Below, in pieces: positions 54,106 through 61,571 of a stretch of 64,000 bases of DNA. The stretch spans positions 58,481 to 122,480 of the forward strand of contig JAHBWC010000012.1 of assembly GCA_019637225.1 (NCBI GenBank). Direction: 5' to 3'. Position numbers and translations under genes: made by a program. This DNA comes from Labilithrix sp. (GTDB taxonomy: Bacteria > Myxococcota_A > Polyangia > Polyangiales > Polyangiaceae). The first letter of the stretch is position 1. Each line of letters begins with the position of its first letter. The notes beneath the pieces were generated by a model, which saw only the letters and a list, made by a program, of their open reading frames with translations, did no database searches and was not told where the DNA came from.

Positions 54106-54456
54106 TCACGACGCGTCCGTCGACGGGCCGTCGGCGCTCGCGTCGGACGGCGAGGCGTCGTTCGTCGCGTCGCGCGCCGCGTCACGCGTCGACGCGTCGG
54201 CGCGGCCCTTCTGCGTCGCTCCGGCGTCGGCGGCGGTGTTCGGTGCGTCGGCCGGCGTGTCGGAGATGCATGTCCCCTCGACGCAGGTGTAGCCGGTGTC
54301 GCAGTCGCTCATCCGGAGGCAATCGCCGTCGCCGATCTGGCAGGCTGCGCTCGAGAGCCAGACCGCCGCGACCGCGCCGAAGAGGACGCTCGCCTTGACG
54401 GCGAGCGCGAGCCTCGAGCCCGTCGTGGGCTCAGAACGAGACACGCATCCCCACAT
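54106..54456 (-). CDS. small Cys-rich lipoprotein after motAB
   Basis: 116 residues. Membrane/signal stretch LFGAVAAVWLSSAAC (lipobox SAAC), a Cys module CLRMSDCDTGYTCVEGTC (EB-like), then an Asp/Ala/Thr/Ser-rich tail (DASTRDAARDATNDASPSDA). It begins 26 bp inside the end of the OMP gene, so it belongs to the flbD-motA-motB unit. It could be lipidated and sit beside the outer-membrane protein upstream. Function unknown. Confidence 0.6.
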   Translation of the reverse strand: MWGCVSRSEPTTGSRLALAVKASVLFGAVAAVWLSSAACQIGDGDCLRMSDCDTGYTCVEGTCISDTPADAPNTAADAGATQKGRADASTRDAARDATNDASPSDASADGPSTDAS

Positions 54457-54940
54457 GGAAGAGCGCCTGCCAGAGGACCGTGCGGTCCGGGAGATCCGTG
54501 CCGACGACGAAGACGTCGAGCTCGGGGCCCGCCGTGAGGACGAACGATTTGGCGATCGGGTGCCGGTACTCGAACGCCGCGACGGGGCCGACGAGGCTGC
54601 CGGGCTGGAGGTAGCCGACGACGCCGCCGCTGAAGGCGAAGCGCTCGCGGACGATGCGGGTGTAGCGCGCGTCGATGCCGAAGGCCGTGCGCGGCTCGAC
54701 GGCGACGAGCACCGCGGCGCCGAAGACGTCCTCGGGCGATTCGTCGACGGCGAGGTCGGCGCCGATGCGCATGCGCGTCTGCGCGCGGCCCATCGACTGC
54801 GCGCGGCCGCCGCCGCCTTCGACGCCCGAGGAGGCCTCGGAGACGCCGCTCATGATCCAACTCTGGGCGTTCGCCGCCGGAGCAGCGAAGAGCGTCGCGC
54901 AGGCGACGAGTGATGCGAGGGCTTTCGAGATCGTCTTCAC
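54431..54940 (-). CDS. small outer-membrane beta-barrel-like protein after motB
   Basis: 169 residues. Signal peptide (~1-25, cut near ANA-QS). The mature part alternates aromatic/hydrophobic residues (TRMRIGADLAVDESPED, TAFGIDARYTRIVRERFAFS, VVGYLQPGSLVGPVAAFEYR, LFHVGMRVSF) and ends in an aromatic Phe, a barrel-assembly signal. It overlaps motB by 4 bp. Having a barrel gene inside the stator operon suggests a link to the motor or outer membrane, but it may be a passenger. Confidence 0.65.
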   Translation of the reverse strand: MKTISKALASLVACATLFAAPAANAQSWIMSGVSEASSGVEGGGGRAQSMGRAQTRMRIGADLAVDESPEDVFGAAVLVAVEPRTAFGIDARYTRIVRERFAFSGGVVGYLQPGSLVGPVAAFEYRHPIAKSFVLTAGPELDVFVVGTDLPDRTVLWQALFHVGMRVSF

Positions 54941-55812
54941 GGGTGTGCCTTCGGGTGAGCTTGGGGCGTGGATGAGGCGTCGGGCGGCGTCGCGGCGTGC
55001 GCGGGCGGCGTCGCGGCGTGCGGCGGCGGCGGCGAAGGGGCCGAGGCGCCGGCGTCCGCGTGGGTCGTCGTCGCGCTCTCGTCGGCCGTCTCCTCGGCGA
55101 GCACGGGCATGCTGACGACGAGGTCGACGCGGCGGTTCTGCTTTCGGCCCTCGTCGGTCGCGTTCGACGCGAGCGGGTGGAACTCGCCGTAGCCGGCGGC
55201 GGAGAGGCGCTCGGGCGAGATCCCCTCGGCGGCGAGGCGCGCGACGACGGCGGTGGCGCGCGCGGTCGAGAGGTCCCAGTTGGAGCGGAAGCGCGCGGTG
55301 CGGATGGGGCGGTCGTCGGTGTGGCCCTCGACCCGAACGTAGAGCGATCGGTGGCGGAGCTCGGCGGCCAGCCGCGAGACGACGCGCAGCGCGTGCGCCT
55401 CGAGCGCGTCGGTGCCGCTCTCGAAGAGGAACCCGTCGGAGAGGCGAAGCACGAGCTCGTTGCGCCGTGCGAGGACCTGGACGTCGTCGAAGTCCTCCTT
55501 GACCTCGGGCGAGCTCAGCGCCGCCCTCAGGTTCACGAGCTCCTCGGGGAGGGGCGAGCCCATCGACGGCTCCGGCTCGCCGAGCGAGCCCTGCGACGAA
55601 CCCGACAAGAGGCCGCGGCCCGCCTGCGGGAACATGTCGATGCCGACGGCCTTCGAGAACGACTCGGTGAACCGCCCGACCTTCTTCGAGTCGACCTGCG
55701 AGACGGCGAACATGACGACGAAGAACGCGAAGAGCAGGGTGATGAAGTCGGCGTAGCTCACGAGCCAGCGCTCGTGGTTCACGTGCTCCGGGTGCTTCTT
55801 CTTGCGGGCCAT
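54937..55812 (-). CDS. motB: flagellar stator protein MotB
   Basis: 291 residues. One N-terminal transmembrane helix with the proton-accepting Asp22 in SYADFITLLFAFFVVMFAVS. The C-terminal OmpA-like domain binds peptidoglycan (YVRVEGHTDDRPIRTARFRS, NWDLSTARATAVVARLA, RLSAAGYGEFHPLASN, GRKQNRRVDLVV). A Pro/Ala/Thr-rich tail of ~45 residues is extra. It forms the stator with MotA and anchors it to the wall. It overlaps motA by one base (TGATG). Confidence 0.95.
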   Translation of the reverse strand: MARKKKHPEHVNHERWLVSYADFITLLFAFFVVMFAVSQVDSKKVGRFTESFSKAVGIDMFPQAGRGLLSGSSQGSLGEPEPSMGSPLPEELVNLRAALSSPEVKEDFDDVQVLARRNELVLRLSDGFLFESGTDALEAHALRVVSRLAAELRHRSLYVRVEGHTDDRPIRTARFRSNWDLSTARATAVVARLAAEGISPERLSAAGYGEFHPLASNATDEGRKQNRRVDLVVSMPVLAEETADESATTTHADAGASAPSPPPPHAATPPAHAATPPDASSTPQAHPKAHP

Positions 55813-56603
55813 CAGCCGGCTGCCTTCGCCGGAGTGCCCGTGCCGTCCTTCTTCGGACCGTGCTCGGTGAGGAACTGCGAGAGGCGCTCGCGCACGAGCT
55901 TCGGGTTGAGGCCGGCCTGGATCGCGAGGACGCCGGTGAGCGTGAGCTCGCGGAGCATCGCCTTCTCGCGGACGATCAGCTTGATGCGCCCGGCGAGGGG
56001 CAGAAACAGGATGTTCGCCACCGCGACGCCGTAGATCGTCGCGACGAAGGCCGCCGCGATGCCCTGACCGACGGCCGCGATGTCGCTCAGGTTGCTCATG
56101 ACGTGAATGAGGCCGAGAACGGCGCCGATGATGCCGACCGTCGGGGAGTAGCCGCCCATCGCCTCGAAGACCTTCGCGGCGTCCTCGCCGTGCTCTTCCT
56201 CCTGGCCGATCGCGACCTCGAGCGTCTCGCGGAGCGTCTGCGAGTCGACGCCGTCGACCGCCATCATGAGCGCCTTGCGGAGGAAGGCGTCCGACGCGGT
56301 CTCGGAGACCTTCTCGAGCGCGAGGATGCCGTCGCGCCGCGCGCGGTTCGCGTAGTCGACGATCTCGTCGACGATCTTCGCCGGGTCGACGGGCGACTTC
56401 TTGAACGTGCTGCCGGCGGCCTTGAACGCCGAGGCGAGCGTCGGGAACGGATACTGGACGATGACCGCGCCGATCGTCCCGCCGAGGACGATGAGCGCCG
56501 CGGGGCCGCCCACCATCGAGCCGGCGTGGCCTCCCTCGAGGTAGTTTCCGACGAGGATCGTCAAGAGCGCGAAGGCGATCCCGATCAGGGGTCCGGGCTG
56601 CAT
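55812..56603 (-). CDS. motA: flagellar stator protein MotA
   Basis: 263 residues with four membrane segments: GIAFALLTILVGNYL, MVGGPAALIVLGGTIGAVIV, GGYSPTVGIIGAVLGLIHVM, and IAAAFVATIYGVAVANILFL. The cytoplasmic loop with charged residues (DEIVDYANRARRDGILALEK) contacts FliG, and KAMLRELTLTGVLAIQAGLNPKLVRERL is the conserved tail. It is coupled to flbD by a one-base overlap. Confidence 0.95.
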   Translation of the reverse strand: MQPGPLIGIAFALLTILVGNYLEGGHAGSMVGGPAALIVLGGTIGAVIVQYPFPTLASAFKAAGSTFKKSPVDPAKIVDEIVDYANRARRDGILALEKVSETASDAFLRKALMMAVDGVDSQTLRETLEVAIGQEEEHGEDAAKVFEAMGGYSPTVGIIGAVLGLIHVMSNLSDIAAVGQGIAAAFVATIYGVAVANILFLPLAGRIKLIVREKAMLRELTLTGVLAIQAGLNPKLVRERLSQFLTEHGPKKDGTGTPAKAAG

Positions 56604-56950
56604 CACTCGCCTCCGTCGTCGCTCTTGCCGACGCGCTGCGCGCCGAACCCGAGCTCGTGGGCGTCGAGGATCCTCGGCGGCGGCGACGACGGATAACCCG
56701 ACGGCCGACCGGAGATCGACGAGGGGCGTCGGCCGTTCGACGGCGGCGGCGCCTGGATGCCGAGCGCCGTGCACCCGACCCGCGTGCGCGCCGCCACGAA
56801 GCGCTCGACGACCTCGTCGAGCGTCTCGCGGACGATGACCTTGCGGTCGCCGAGGAGACACAGAGTCGTGTCGGGCGTCGCTTCGACCCACGCGATGTGG
56901 TCCGGGTTGATTGCCACCGTTCGGTGGTCGAGTCGTGTGAGCTTCAGCAT
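56603..56950 (-). CDS. flbD: FlbD-family flagellar protein with extended C-terminus
   Basis: 115 residues. The first ~60 match the small FlbD family: MLKLTRLDHRTVAINPDHIA, WVEATPDTTLCLLGDRKVIV, RETLDEVVERFVAART. The usual length is 60-80; here ~50 extra residues rich in Pro, Ser and Arg follow (APPPSNGRRPSSISGRPS). flbD next to motAB is a common arrangement. The family role is not settled. No ribosome-binding site precedes the ATG; a sigma-54-like box lies 17-31 bases upstream. Confidence 0.82.
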   Translation of the reverse strand: MLKLTRLDHRTVAINPDHIAWVEATPDTTLCLLGDRKVIVRETLDEVVERFVAARTRVGCTALGIQAPPPSNGRRPSSISGRPSGYPSSPPPRILDAHELGFGAQRVGKSDDGGE

Positions 56951-56966
56951 CGAACGGAGGTCGGTC

Positions 56967-56981
56967 GCAACCTCCGGGCCA
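56967..56981 (-). promoter_or_regulatory. sigma-54-like promoter element before flbD
   Basis: Minus strand TGGCCC-GGAGG-TTGC fits the -24/-12 sigma-54 consensus with one mismatch (A->C in -24). Predicted transcription would start near 56955, leaving about five bases before the flbD ATG, i.e. a nearly leaderless transcript, consistent with its lack of a ribosome-binding site. Confidence 0.4.
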
Positions 56982-56997
56982 GCCAAGTCCATGACGC

Positions 56998-57013
56998 TGG
57001 CACGTCGCATGGA
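56998..57013 (+). promoter_or_regulatory. partial sigma-54-like element before flgB
   Basis: TGGCACG is a perfect -24 box; the -12 position has ATGGA instead of TTGCA. If active, transcription starts near 57024, before the AGGAG at 57028, giving a sensible leader for flgB. It faces the flbD element on the other strand. Confidence 0.3.
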
Positions 57014-57041
57014 TGAATCCACGACGCAGGAGAACCACGTC

Positions 57042-57443
57042 ATGGCCCTCATCGACTCCGTCGAGCATCTCCGAGGAGCTCTCGACTACCACCTCTCGCG
57101 GCACAACCTGCTCGCGTCGAACCTCGCCCACATCGACACGCCCGGCTACAAGCCGGTCGATCTCGAGCGGACGGGTACTTTCGCCGGAGCCCTCCACGTC
57201 GCGCTCGAAGCGACGCAGCCGGGCCACCTCTCCTCTTCGCACGGCGCGCCCGGAGGCGCCTCCGTGGGCCGCGTGATCGAAGACCCCGGCGCGGCCGGCG
57301 GCGCGGACGGAAACGGCGTCGATCTCGATCGCGAGGCCGTGAAGATCGCGACGAACCAGATGCGCTACGACGTGCTCGCGCAGCTCGCCTCGAGCGAGCT
57401 CGCGTCGCTGGCGTGGGCGGCGAGCGACGGGAAGCACGGATGA
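57042..57443 (+). CDS. flgB: proximal rod protein FlgB
   Basis: 133 residues; the ATG follows AGGAG by 9 bases, and an upstream in-frame ATG is not used. It has the rod signature (LDYHLSRHNLLASNLAHIDT, then PGYKPVDL) and the C-terminal VDLDREAVKIATNQMRYDVL, ASSELASLAWA. Together with FlgC and FliE it forms the proximal rod. First gene of the plus-strand flgB-fliK operon, coupled to flgC by a 4-bp overlap. Confidence 0.95.
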   Translation: MALIDSVEHLRGALDYHLSRHNLLASNLAHIDTPGYKPVDLERTGTFAGALHVALEATQPGHLSSSHGAPGGASVGRVIEDPGAAGGADGNGVDLDREAVKIATNQMRYDVLAQLASSELASLAWAASDGKHG

Positions 57444-57886
57444 AGACCGGTCCTGTTCGCCCCGGCGTCTTCTCGGCGATGGAAGTGGCCGCCTCGGGCC
57501 TCTCCGCCGAGCGCAGCCGCATGAACGTCGTCGCCGGCAACCTCGCGAACGCGCGCACCACGCGCACGGCCGAGGGCGGCCCGTACAAGCGCCTCGACCC
57601 GGTCTTCGAGGCGAAGCCGATCGCGCCGCGCAGCTTCGATCCCATCCTCCGCAAGATCGAGACGGTGGAGATGGCCGAGGTACGACCTGACACCACGCCG
57701 GGGCAGCTCGTGTACGAGCCCGGTCACCCCGACGCCAACGGCGACGGATACGTCGAATACCCGAACGTCAACGTGGTGACGGAGATGGTCAACATGATGA
57801 CGGCCTCGCGGGCCTACGAGGCGGGCGTGACGTCGATCGAGTCGCTCAAGGCGATGGCTCGCGCCGCGCTCCGGATCGGCAAGTGA
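57440..57886 (+). CDS. flgC: proximal rod protein FlgC
   Basis: 148 residues. VFSAMEVAASGLSAERSRMN with VVAGNLANARTTRTAEGGPY is the FlgC start; DANGDGYVEYPNVNVVTEMV, NMMTASRAYEAGVTSIESLK is its conserved end. It overlaps flgB and fliE by 4 bp each. Confidence 0.95.
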   Translation: MKTGPVRPGVFSAMEVAASGLSAERSRMNVVAGNLANARTTRTAEGGPYKRLDPVFEAKPIAPRSFDPILRKIETVEMAEVRPDTTPGQLVYEPGHPDANGDGYVEYPNVNVVTEMVNMMTASRAYEAGVTSIESLKAMARAALRIGK

Positions 57887-58230
57887 GCGCGAAGATCGAT
57901 CCGACGGGCGCGGGAAACATCGCGGCGGCGGCCGCCGCGCTCCGCGAAGACCTCCGCATCGGCGGCGAGCCGGGCGTCGGCATCGGAGGTGCAAAGGACC
58001 CCGTCGGCGGAGCGAGCTTCGGCGACATCCTCGAGAAGACCGCCATGGCCGCGAGCGCGAAGGAGCGCGAAGCGGTGGGCAAGGCGGAGGCTCTCGCACA
58101 AGGCCGCCTGGACGACCTTCACGGGACGATGATCACCATGAAGGAAGCCGACATCTCGCTGAAGCTGGTCGGTTCGGTCCGCGACAAGCTCCTCGACGCC
58201 TTCAACGAGCTCTGGAGAATCAATGTCTGA
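57883..58230 (+). CDS. fliE: rod/MS-ring junction protein FliE
   Basis: 115 residues from a GTG overlapping flgC. The C-terminal half (DDLHGTMITMKEADISLKLV, GSVRDKLLDAFNELWRINV) is the FliE motif. The first ~50 residues are Ala/Gly-rich. Links the MS ring to the rod and opens the export gate path. Overlaps fliF by 8 bp. Confidence 0.92.
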   Translation: MSAKIDPTGAGNIAAAAAALREDLRIGGEPGVGIGGAKDPVGGASFGDILEKTAMAASAKEREAVGKAEALAQGRLDDLHGTMITMKEADISLKLVGSVRDKLLDAFNELWRINV

Positions 58231-59872
58231 CAAGCGCCTCATCGACTCGCTCCCCGCGCCGCTCCGCCCCTGGGCGGAGAAGGCGACGGCCTGGGTCAAG
58301 GGCCTCTCGCGGTCGGCGCGGATCTTCGTGGTCACGACCACGCTCGCGCTCGCGGGGCTCGGCGGCTTCTTCGCCCTCCGTACGTCGAACCCGCCGTACG
58401 CGGTCCTCTACTCCAACCTCGATCGCGACGACGCCGCGGCGGTGGTGGCGAAGCTGAAGGAGATGAAGGTCCCGTACCGGATCGAGGCCGACGGCGCGAT
58501 CATCGAGGTCCCCGAGGCGAACGCGCGCGAGCTCCGCCTCGAGCTCGCCGGCGGCGGCCTCCCGCGGGGCGGCGCCGTGGGCTTCGAGAGCTTCGACAAG
58601 ATGCGGCTCGGCGCGACCGAGTTCGAGCAGCGGATCCTCTACCGGCGCGCGCTCGAGGGCGAGCTCGCCCGGACCATCGGCACCGTGGCCGCCGTCCAGA
58701 CGGCCCGCGTGCACCTCGTCCTGCCCGAGAAATCCGTCTTCGTCAGCCGCAACGAGCCCTCTTCGGCGTCGATCGTCCTGAAGCTCCGCGGCGGCCGCGC
58801 TCTCGGCGCCGGCGAGGTCGCGGGCATCGTTCACCTCGTCTCGACGTCGGTCGGCGGCCTCAGCCCGGACCGCGTCGCCGTCGTGACGACCGAGGGCGCT
58901 GTCCTACACAAGCCGCGCCGGCCCGGCGAGGACGGCTCCGGCGACGACGACCGTGCTTCGCAGGCCCGCTCGCTCGAGGCGACCCTCGAGGAGCGCGCGC
59001 GGTCGATGGTCGAGAAGGTCACCGGCCCAGGGCACGTCGACGTGCGCGTCACCGTCGACGTCGATCCGGCCCGCGTCGAGCGCGTCGAGGACCACTACGA
59101 TCCGCGGCAGAGCGCCCTCCGCAGCGAGGAGCGCAACGTCGAGCGAAGCGGTGAGGACGTCCCCGTCGCCGGCGTCCCCGGCGCGGAGAGCAACCTCCCC
59201 GGCGGCGCGGCGCGCGCCGCGGGCGCCGACGGCGGCGCTCCCGAGGTCGCGGGCGCCACGCCGGGGGCCACGCGCGAGTCGCACACCCGGAACTTCGAGG
59301 TCGATCGTGTCACCGAGAAGCGCACCATCGCCGGCGGCGCGCTCCGGCGCGTGACGGTCGCCGTGGTCATCGACGGCTCTCCCGTCGCCGGCGGCGCGCC
59401 CCGCTCGAAGGAGGAGATCGAGAAGATCGCCGGCCTGGTCCGGAGCGCCGTCGGGTTCGACGAGCGCCGCGGCGACGCCGTCACCGTCGAGGCCGTCCCG
59501 TTCCTCGTGGGCGAAGCGCCCGAGGCCCCCGCGCCGAGCGCGACGCCCGCGTGGCTCGAGCCGAAGAAAATCGCGCCCTTCGCGGGCGGCGCCCTGGCGC
59601 TGATCGTGCTCCTCTCGGCGGTTCTCGTCGTCCGGGCTCGGAGCCGCCGCCGCAAGGCCTCCGCCGCGCTCGCCCTCGTCGCCGCCAAGGAGAAGGCCAG
59701 CGCCGAGGCTGTGACGGTGGAGCTCCTCGCCGAGGGCGCCGACAAGCCCGAATCGCCCGACGATCTTCGCCGCCTCGTCCGCGAGCGCGCCGCGCTCGAC
59801 CCCGCGACCGCCGCCCTCGTCGTTCGCTCGTGGCTCGGCCAGCACGAGGCCGTCCGCGAGGACGCGGCCTGA
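58223..59872 (+). CDS. fliF: flagellar MS-ring protein FliF
   Basis: 549 residues. First transmembrane helix near 32-50 (IFVVTTTLALAGLGGFFALR), then ring-building domains with YAVLYSNLDRDDAAAVVAKL, GGGLPRGGAVGFESFD, TRVHLVLPEKS-like QTARVHLVLPEKSVFVS and GGLSPDRVAVVTTEG. A Gly/Ala/Pro spacer (VPGAESNLPGGAARAAGADG) precedes RNFEVDRVTEKRTIAGG-type block (NFEVDRVTEKRTIAGGALRR). Second helix ~450-470 (FAGGALALIVLLSAVLVV) and a cytoplasmic tail that binds FliG. Starts 8 bp inside fliE. Confidence 0.95.
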   Translation: MSDKRLIDSLPAPLRPWAEKATAWVKGLSRSARIFVVTTTLALAGLGGFFALRTSNPPYAVLYSNLDRDDAAAVVAKLKEMKVPYRIEADGAIIEVPEANARELRLELAGGGLPRGGAVGFESFDKMRLGATEFEQRILYRRALEGELARTIGTVAAVQTARVHLVLPEKSVFVSRNEPSSASIVLKLRGGRALGAGEVAGIVHLVSTSVGGLSPDRVAVVTTEGAVLHKPRRPGEDGSGDDDRASQARSLEATLEERARSMVEKVTGPGHVDVRVTVDVDPARVERVEDHYDPRQSALRSEERNVERSGEDVPVAGVPGAESNLPGGAARAAGADGGAPEVAGATPGATRESHTRNFEVDRVTEKRTIAGGALRRVTVAVVIDGSPVAGGAPRSKEEIEKIAGLVRSAVGFDERRGDAVTVEAVPFLVGEAPEAPAPSATPAWLEPKKIAPFAGGALALIVLLSAVLVVRARSRRRKASAALALVAAKEKASAEAVTVELLAEGADKPESPDDLRRLVRERAALDPATAALVVRSWLGQHEAVREDAA

Positions 59873-59913
59873 ACGTTGCAAGTATCCGACGCACACCCGT
59901 CCGGAGACCCACG

Positions 59914-60882
59914 ATGATCACGAACGCCGAGAAGGCCGTCCTGTTCCTGCTGTCGCTCGACGAAGAGGTCGCGCGCCCGATCGTCGACGAGCTCGACGAG
60001 GACGACATTCGCAAGCTCCGCTCGGTCGCGTCGACGATGCGCGTCGTGCCGAAGGACGCCGTCGACCGGACCTTCAAGGAGTTCCTCGAGAAGTCGGACA
60101 CGGCGGTCGCCGTGCCGCGCGGCGGGCTCCGCTACCTCCGGCGCCTCTCCGCCGGCTCCATCGGCGAGGACCGCGCCCGCGCTCTCTTCGAGGACGGGGT
60201 CACGAGCCCGCTCGCGCGCCTCGAGTCGGCGTCGCCCGAGGACGTCGCCGGCCTCCTCGGCAACGAGCCGCCGCAGCTCGCCGCCGCCGTCCTGTCGATG
60301 CTCTCGCCGACGGCGGCCGCGGAGATCGTCAACGCGCTCGGCGACGACCAGAAGACCCCGCTCGTGAAGCACATGAGCCGGATGAAGCAGCTCCCGGCGA
60401 GCGTGCTCGAGGACGTCGCCTCGGCCCTCGCCGCGCAGCTCCCCGAGGCCGACGCCTCGGCGCTCGTCAGCGTCGACGGCGTGGCGAAGGCCGCGGAGCT
60501 CCTGAACGCCTCGTCGAAGACCGCGTCGACGTCGATCCTCTCGAAGCTCGAGGCCGAGGATCCGGACCTCGCCGCGATCGTCCGCCAGGCGATGTTCACC
60601 TTCGAAGACCTCGCCCGCGTCGACGTCCGCGGCATGCGCACGCTGCTTCGCGAGGTCGCGACCGACCGGCTGACGCTCGCGCTCCGCGGCGCGCCGGCCG
60701 CCGTGCTCGAGGCGATCTTCCGCGGGCTCTCGCAGCGCGCGGCGGACCTCATCCGCGACGATCTCGAGAACATGGGCCACGTCCGCAAGTCCGACGTCGA
60801 GGCTGCGCGCCGCGAGGTCGTCGACGTCGCGCTCACGCTCGAGGACCAGGGCAAGCTCTCCCTCGGACGGGAGGAGGAGTGA
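59914..60882 (+). CDS. fliG: flagellar motor switch protein FliG
   Basis: 322 residues. N-terminal FliF-binding part (NAEKAVLFLLSLDEEVARPI), middle with 'GNEPPQLAAAVLSMLSP' (the EHPQ-like block is here NEPPQ) and 'AEIVNALGDDQK', and C-terminal MotA-contacting domain (MFTFEDLARVDVRGMRTLLR, LALRGAPAAVLEAIFRGLSQ, RAADLIRDDLENMGHVRKSD, VEAARREVV). The charged Arg/Asp torque helix is kept. 41 bp after fliF. Confidence 0.93.
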   Translation: MITNAEKAVLFLLSLDEEVARPIVDELDEDDIRKLRSVASTMRVVPKDAVDRTFKEFLEKSDTAVAVPRGGLRYLRRLSAGSIGEDRARALFEDGVTSPLARLESASPEDVAGLLGNEPPQLAAAVLSMLSPTAAAEIVNALGDDQKTPLVKHMSRMKQLPASVLEDVASALAAQLPEADASALVSVDGVAKAAELLNASSKTASTSILSKLEAEDPDLAAIVRQAMFTFEDLARVDVRGMRTLLREVATDRLTLALRGAPAAVLEAIFRGLSQRAADLIRDDLENMGHVRKSDVEAARREVVDVALTLEDQGKLSLGREEE

Positions 60883-61571
60883 TGGGAGCGGCGCGCCGCC
60901 TGTCGCCCGCGCCGTGGACGCGTCCGGGAGAGCCGCGCGTGTCCGGGCGTCCGTCGTGGATCGGGATGCCGCGCGTGACGCCGCCGTCGCCGGCGCCCCC
61001 GGCGCCGCGCGCGCCGTCGACCCCGCCGCCCTCGGAGGGGGTGCGCAGGCCCTCGCAGTCGATCGTGGCGCCGTCGATCGCTCCGCTCTCTCGCCCGTCG
61101 GGCGCGCCGTCCCCGATCATCCAGTCGGGGCGCGAGCTCGAGCTCGAGAGCGAGGTCCTCGCGCTCCGGGAGGAGATCGCGCGGCTCGCCGTCGACCTCG
61201 CGTCGGTGCGGGCGCGTGTCCTCGAGGAGAGCGAGCCCGAGGTCGTCCGGCTCGCGGTGACCGTCGCGGCGCGCGTCGTCGGGCGCGAGCTCGCGACCGA
61301 CCCGGCGCTCCTCGCGGCGTGGATCCGCGAGGGCCTCGCCGCGCTGCCGGGAAAGGAAGCGATCGTCGCCGTCGCGCCGGACGTCGCGGCGGCCGTCCTG
61401 CCCGAGGTCCTCGCGGACGCTTCCGGCGCCGCGAAGGTCGTCGTCGACGGCGCGCTCCGCCCCGGCTCGTGCGAGCTCCGCGAAGGGGCGACCGTGGTGC
61501 CGGTGAGCGCCCGCGAGCGCATCGCCGCCATCTCCGACGCGCTCGGGATCGACCGGGAGGTCTCGTCATGA
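60882..61571 (+). CDS. fliH: export ATPase regulator FliH
   Basis: 229 residues from an ATG overlapping fliG by one base; a GTG one codon earlier is possible. A ~90-residue Pro/Ser-rich N-terminus, then the coiled coil LELESEVLALREEIARLAVD and the C-terminal VRLAVTVAARVVGRELATDP, the FliH/V-ATPase E-like region. It ends GIDREVSS. It binds FliI and docks the ATPase at the export gate. Overlaps fliI by 4 bp. Confidence 0.85.
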   Translation: MGAARRLSPAPWTRPGEPRVSGRPSWIGMPRVTPPSPAPPAPRAPSTPPPSEGVRRPSQSIVAPSIAPLSRPSGAPSPIIQSGRELELESEVLALREEIARLAVDLASVRARVLEESEPEVVRLAVTVAARVVGRELATDPALLAAWIREGLAALPGKEAIVAVAPDVAAAVLPEVLADASGAAKVVVDGALRPGSCELREGATVVPVSARERIAAISDALGIDREVSS

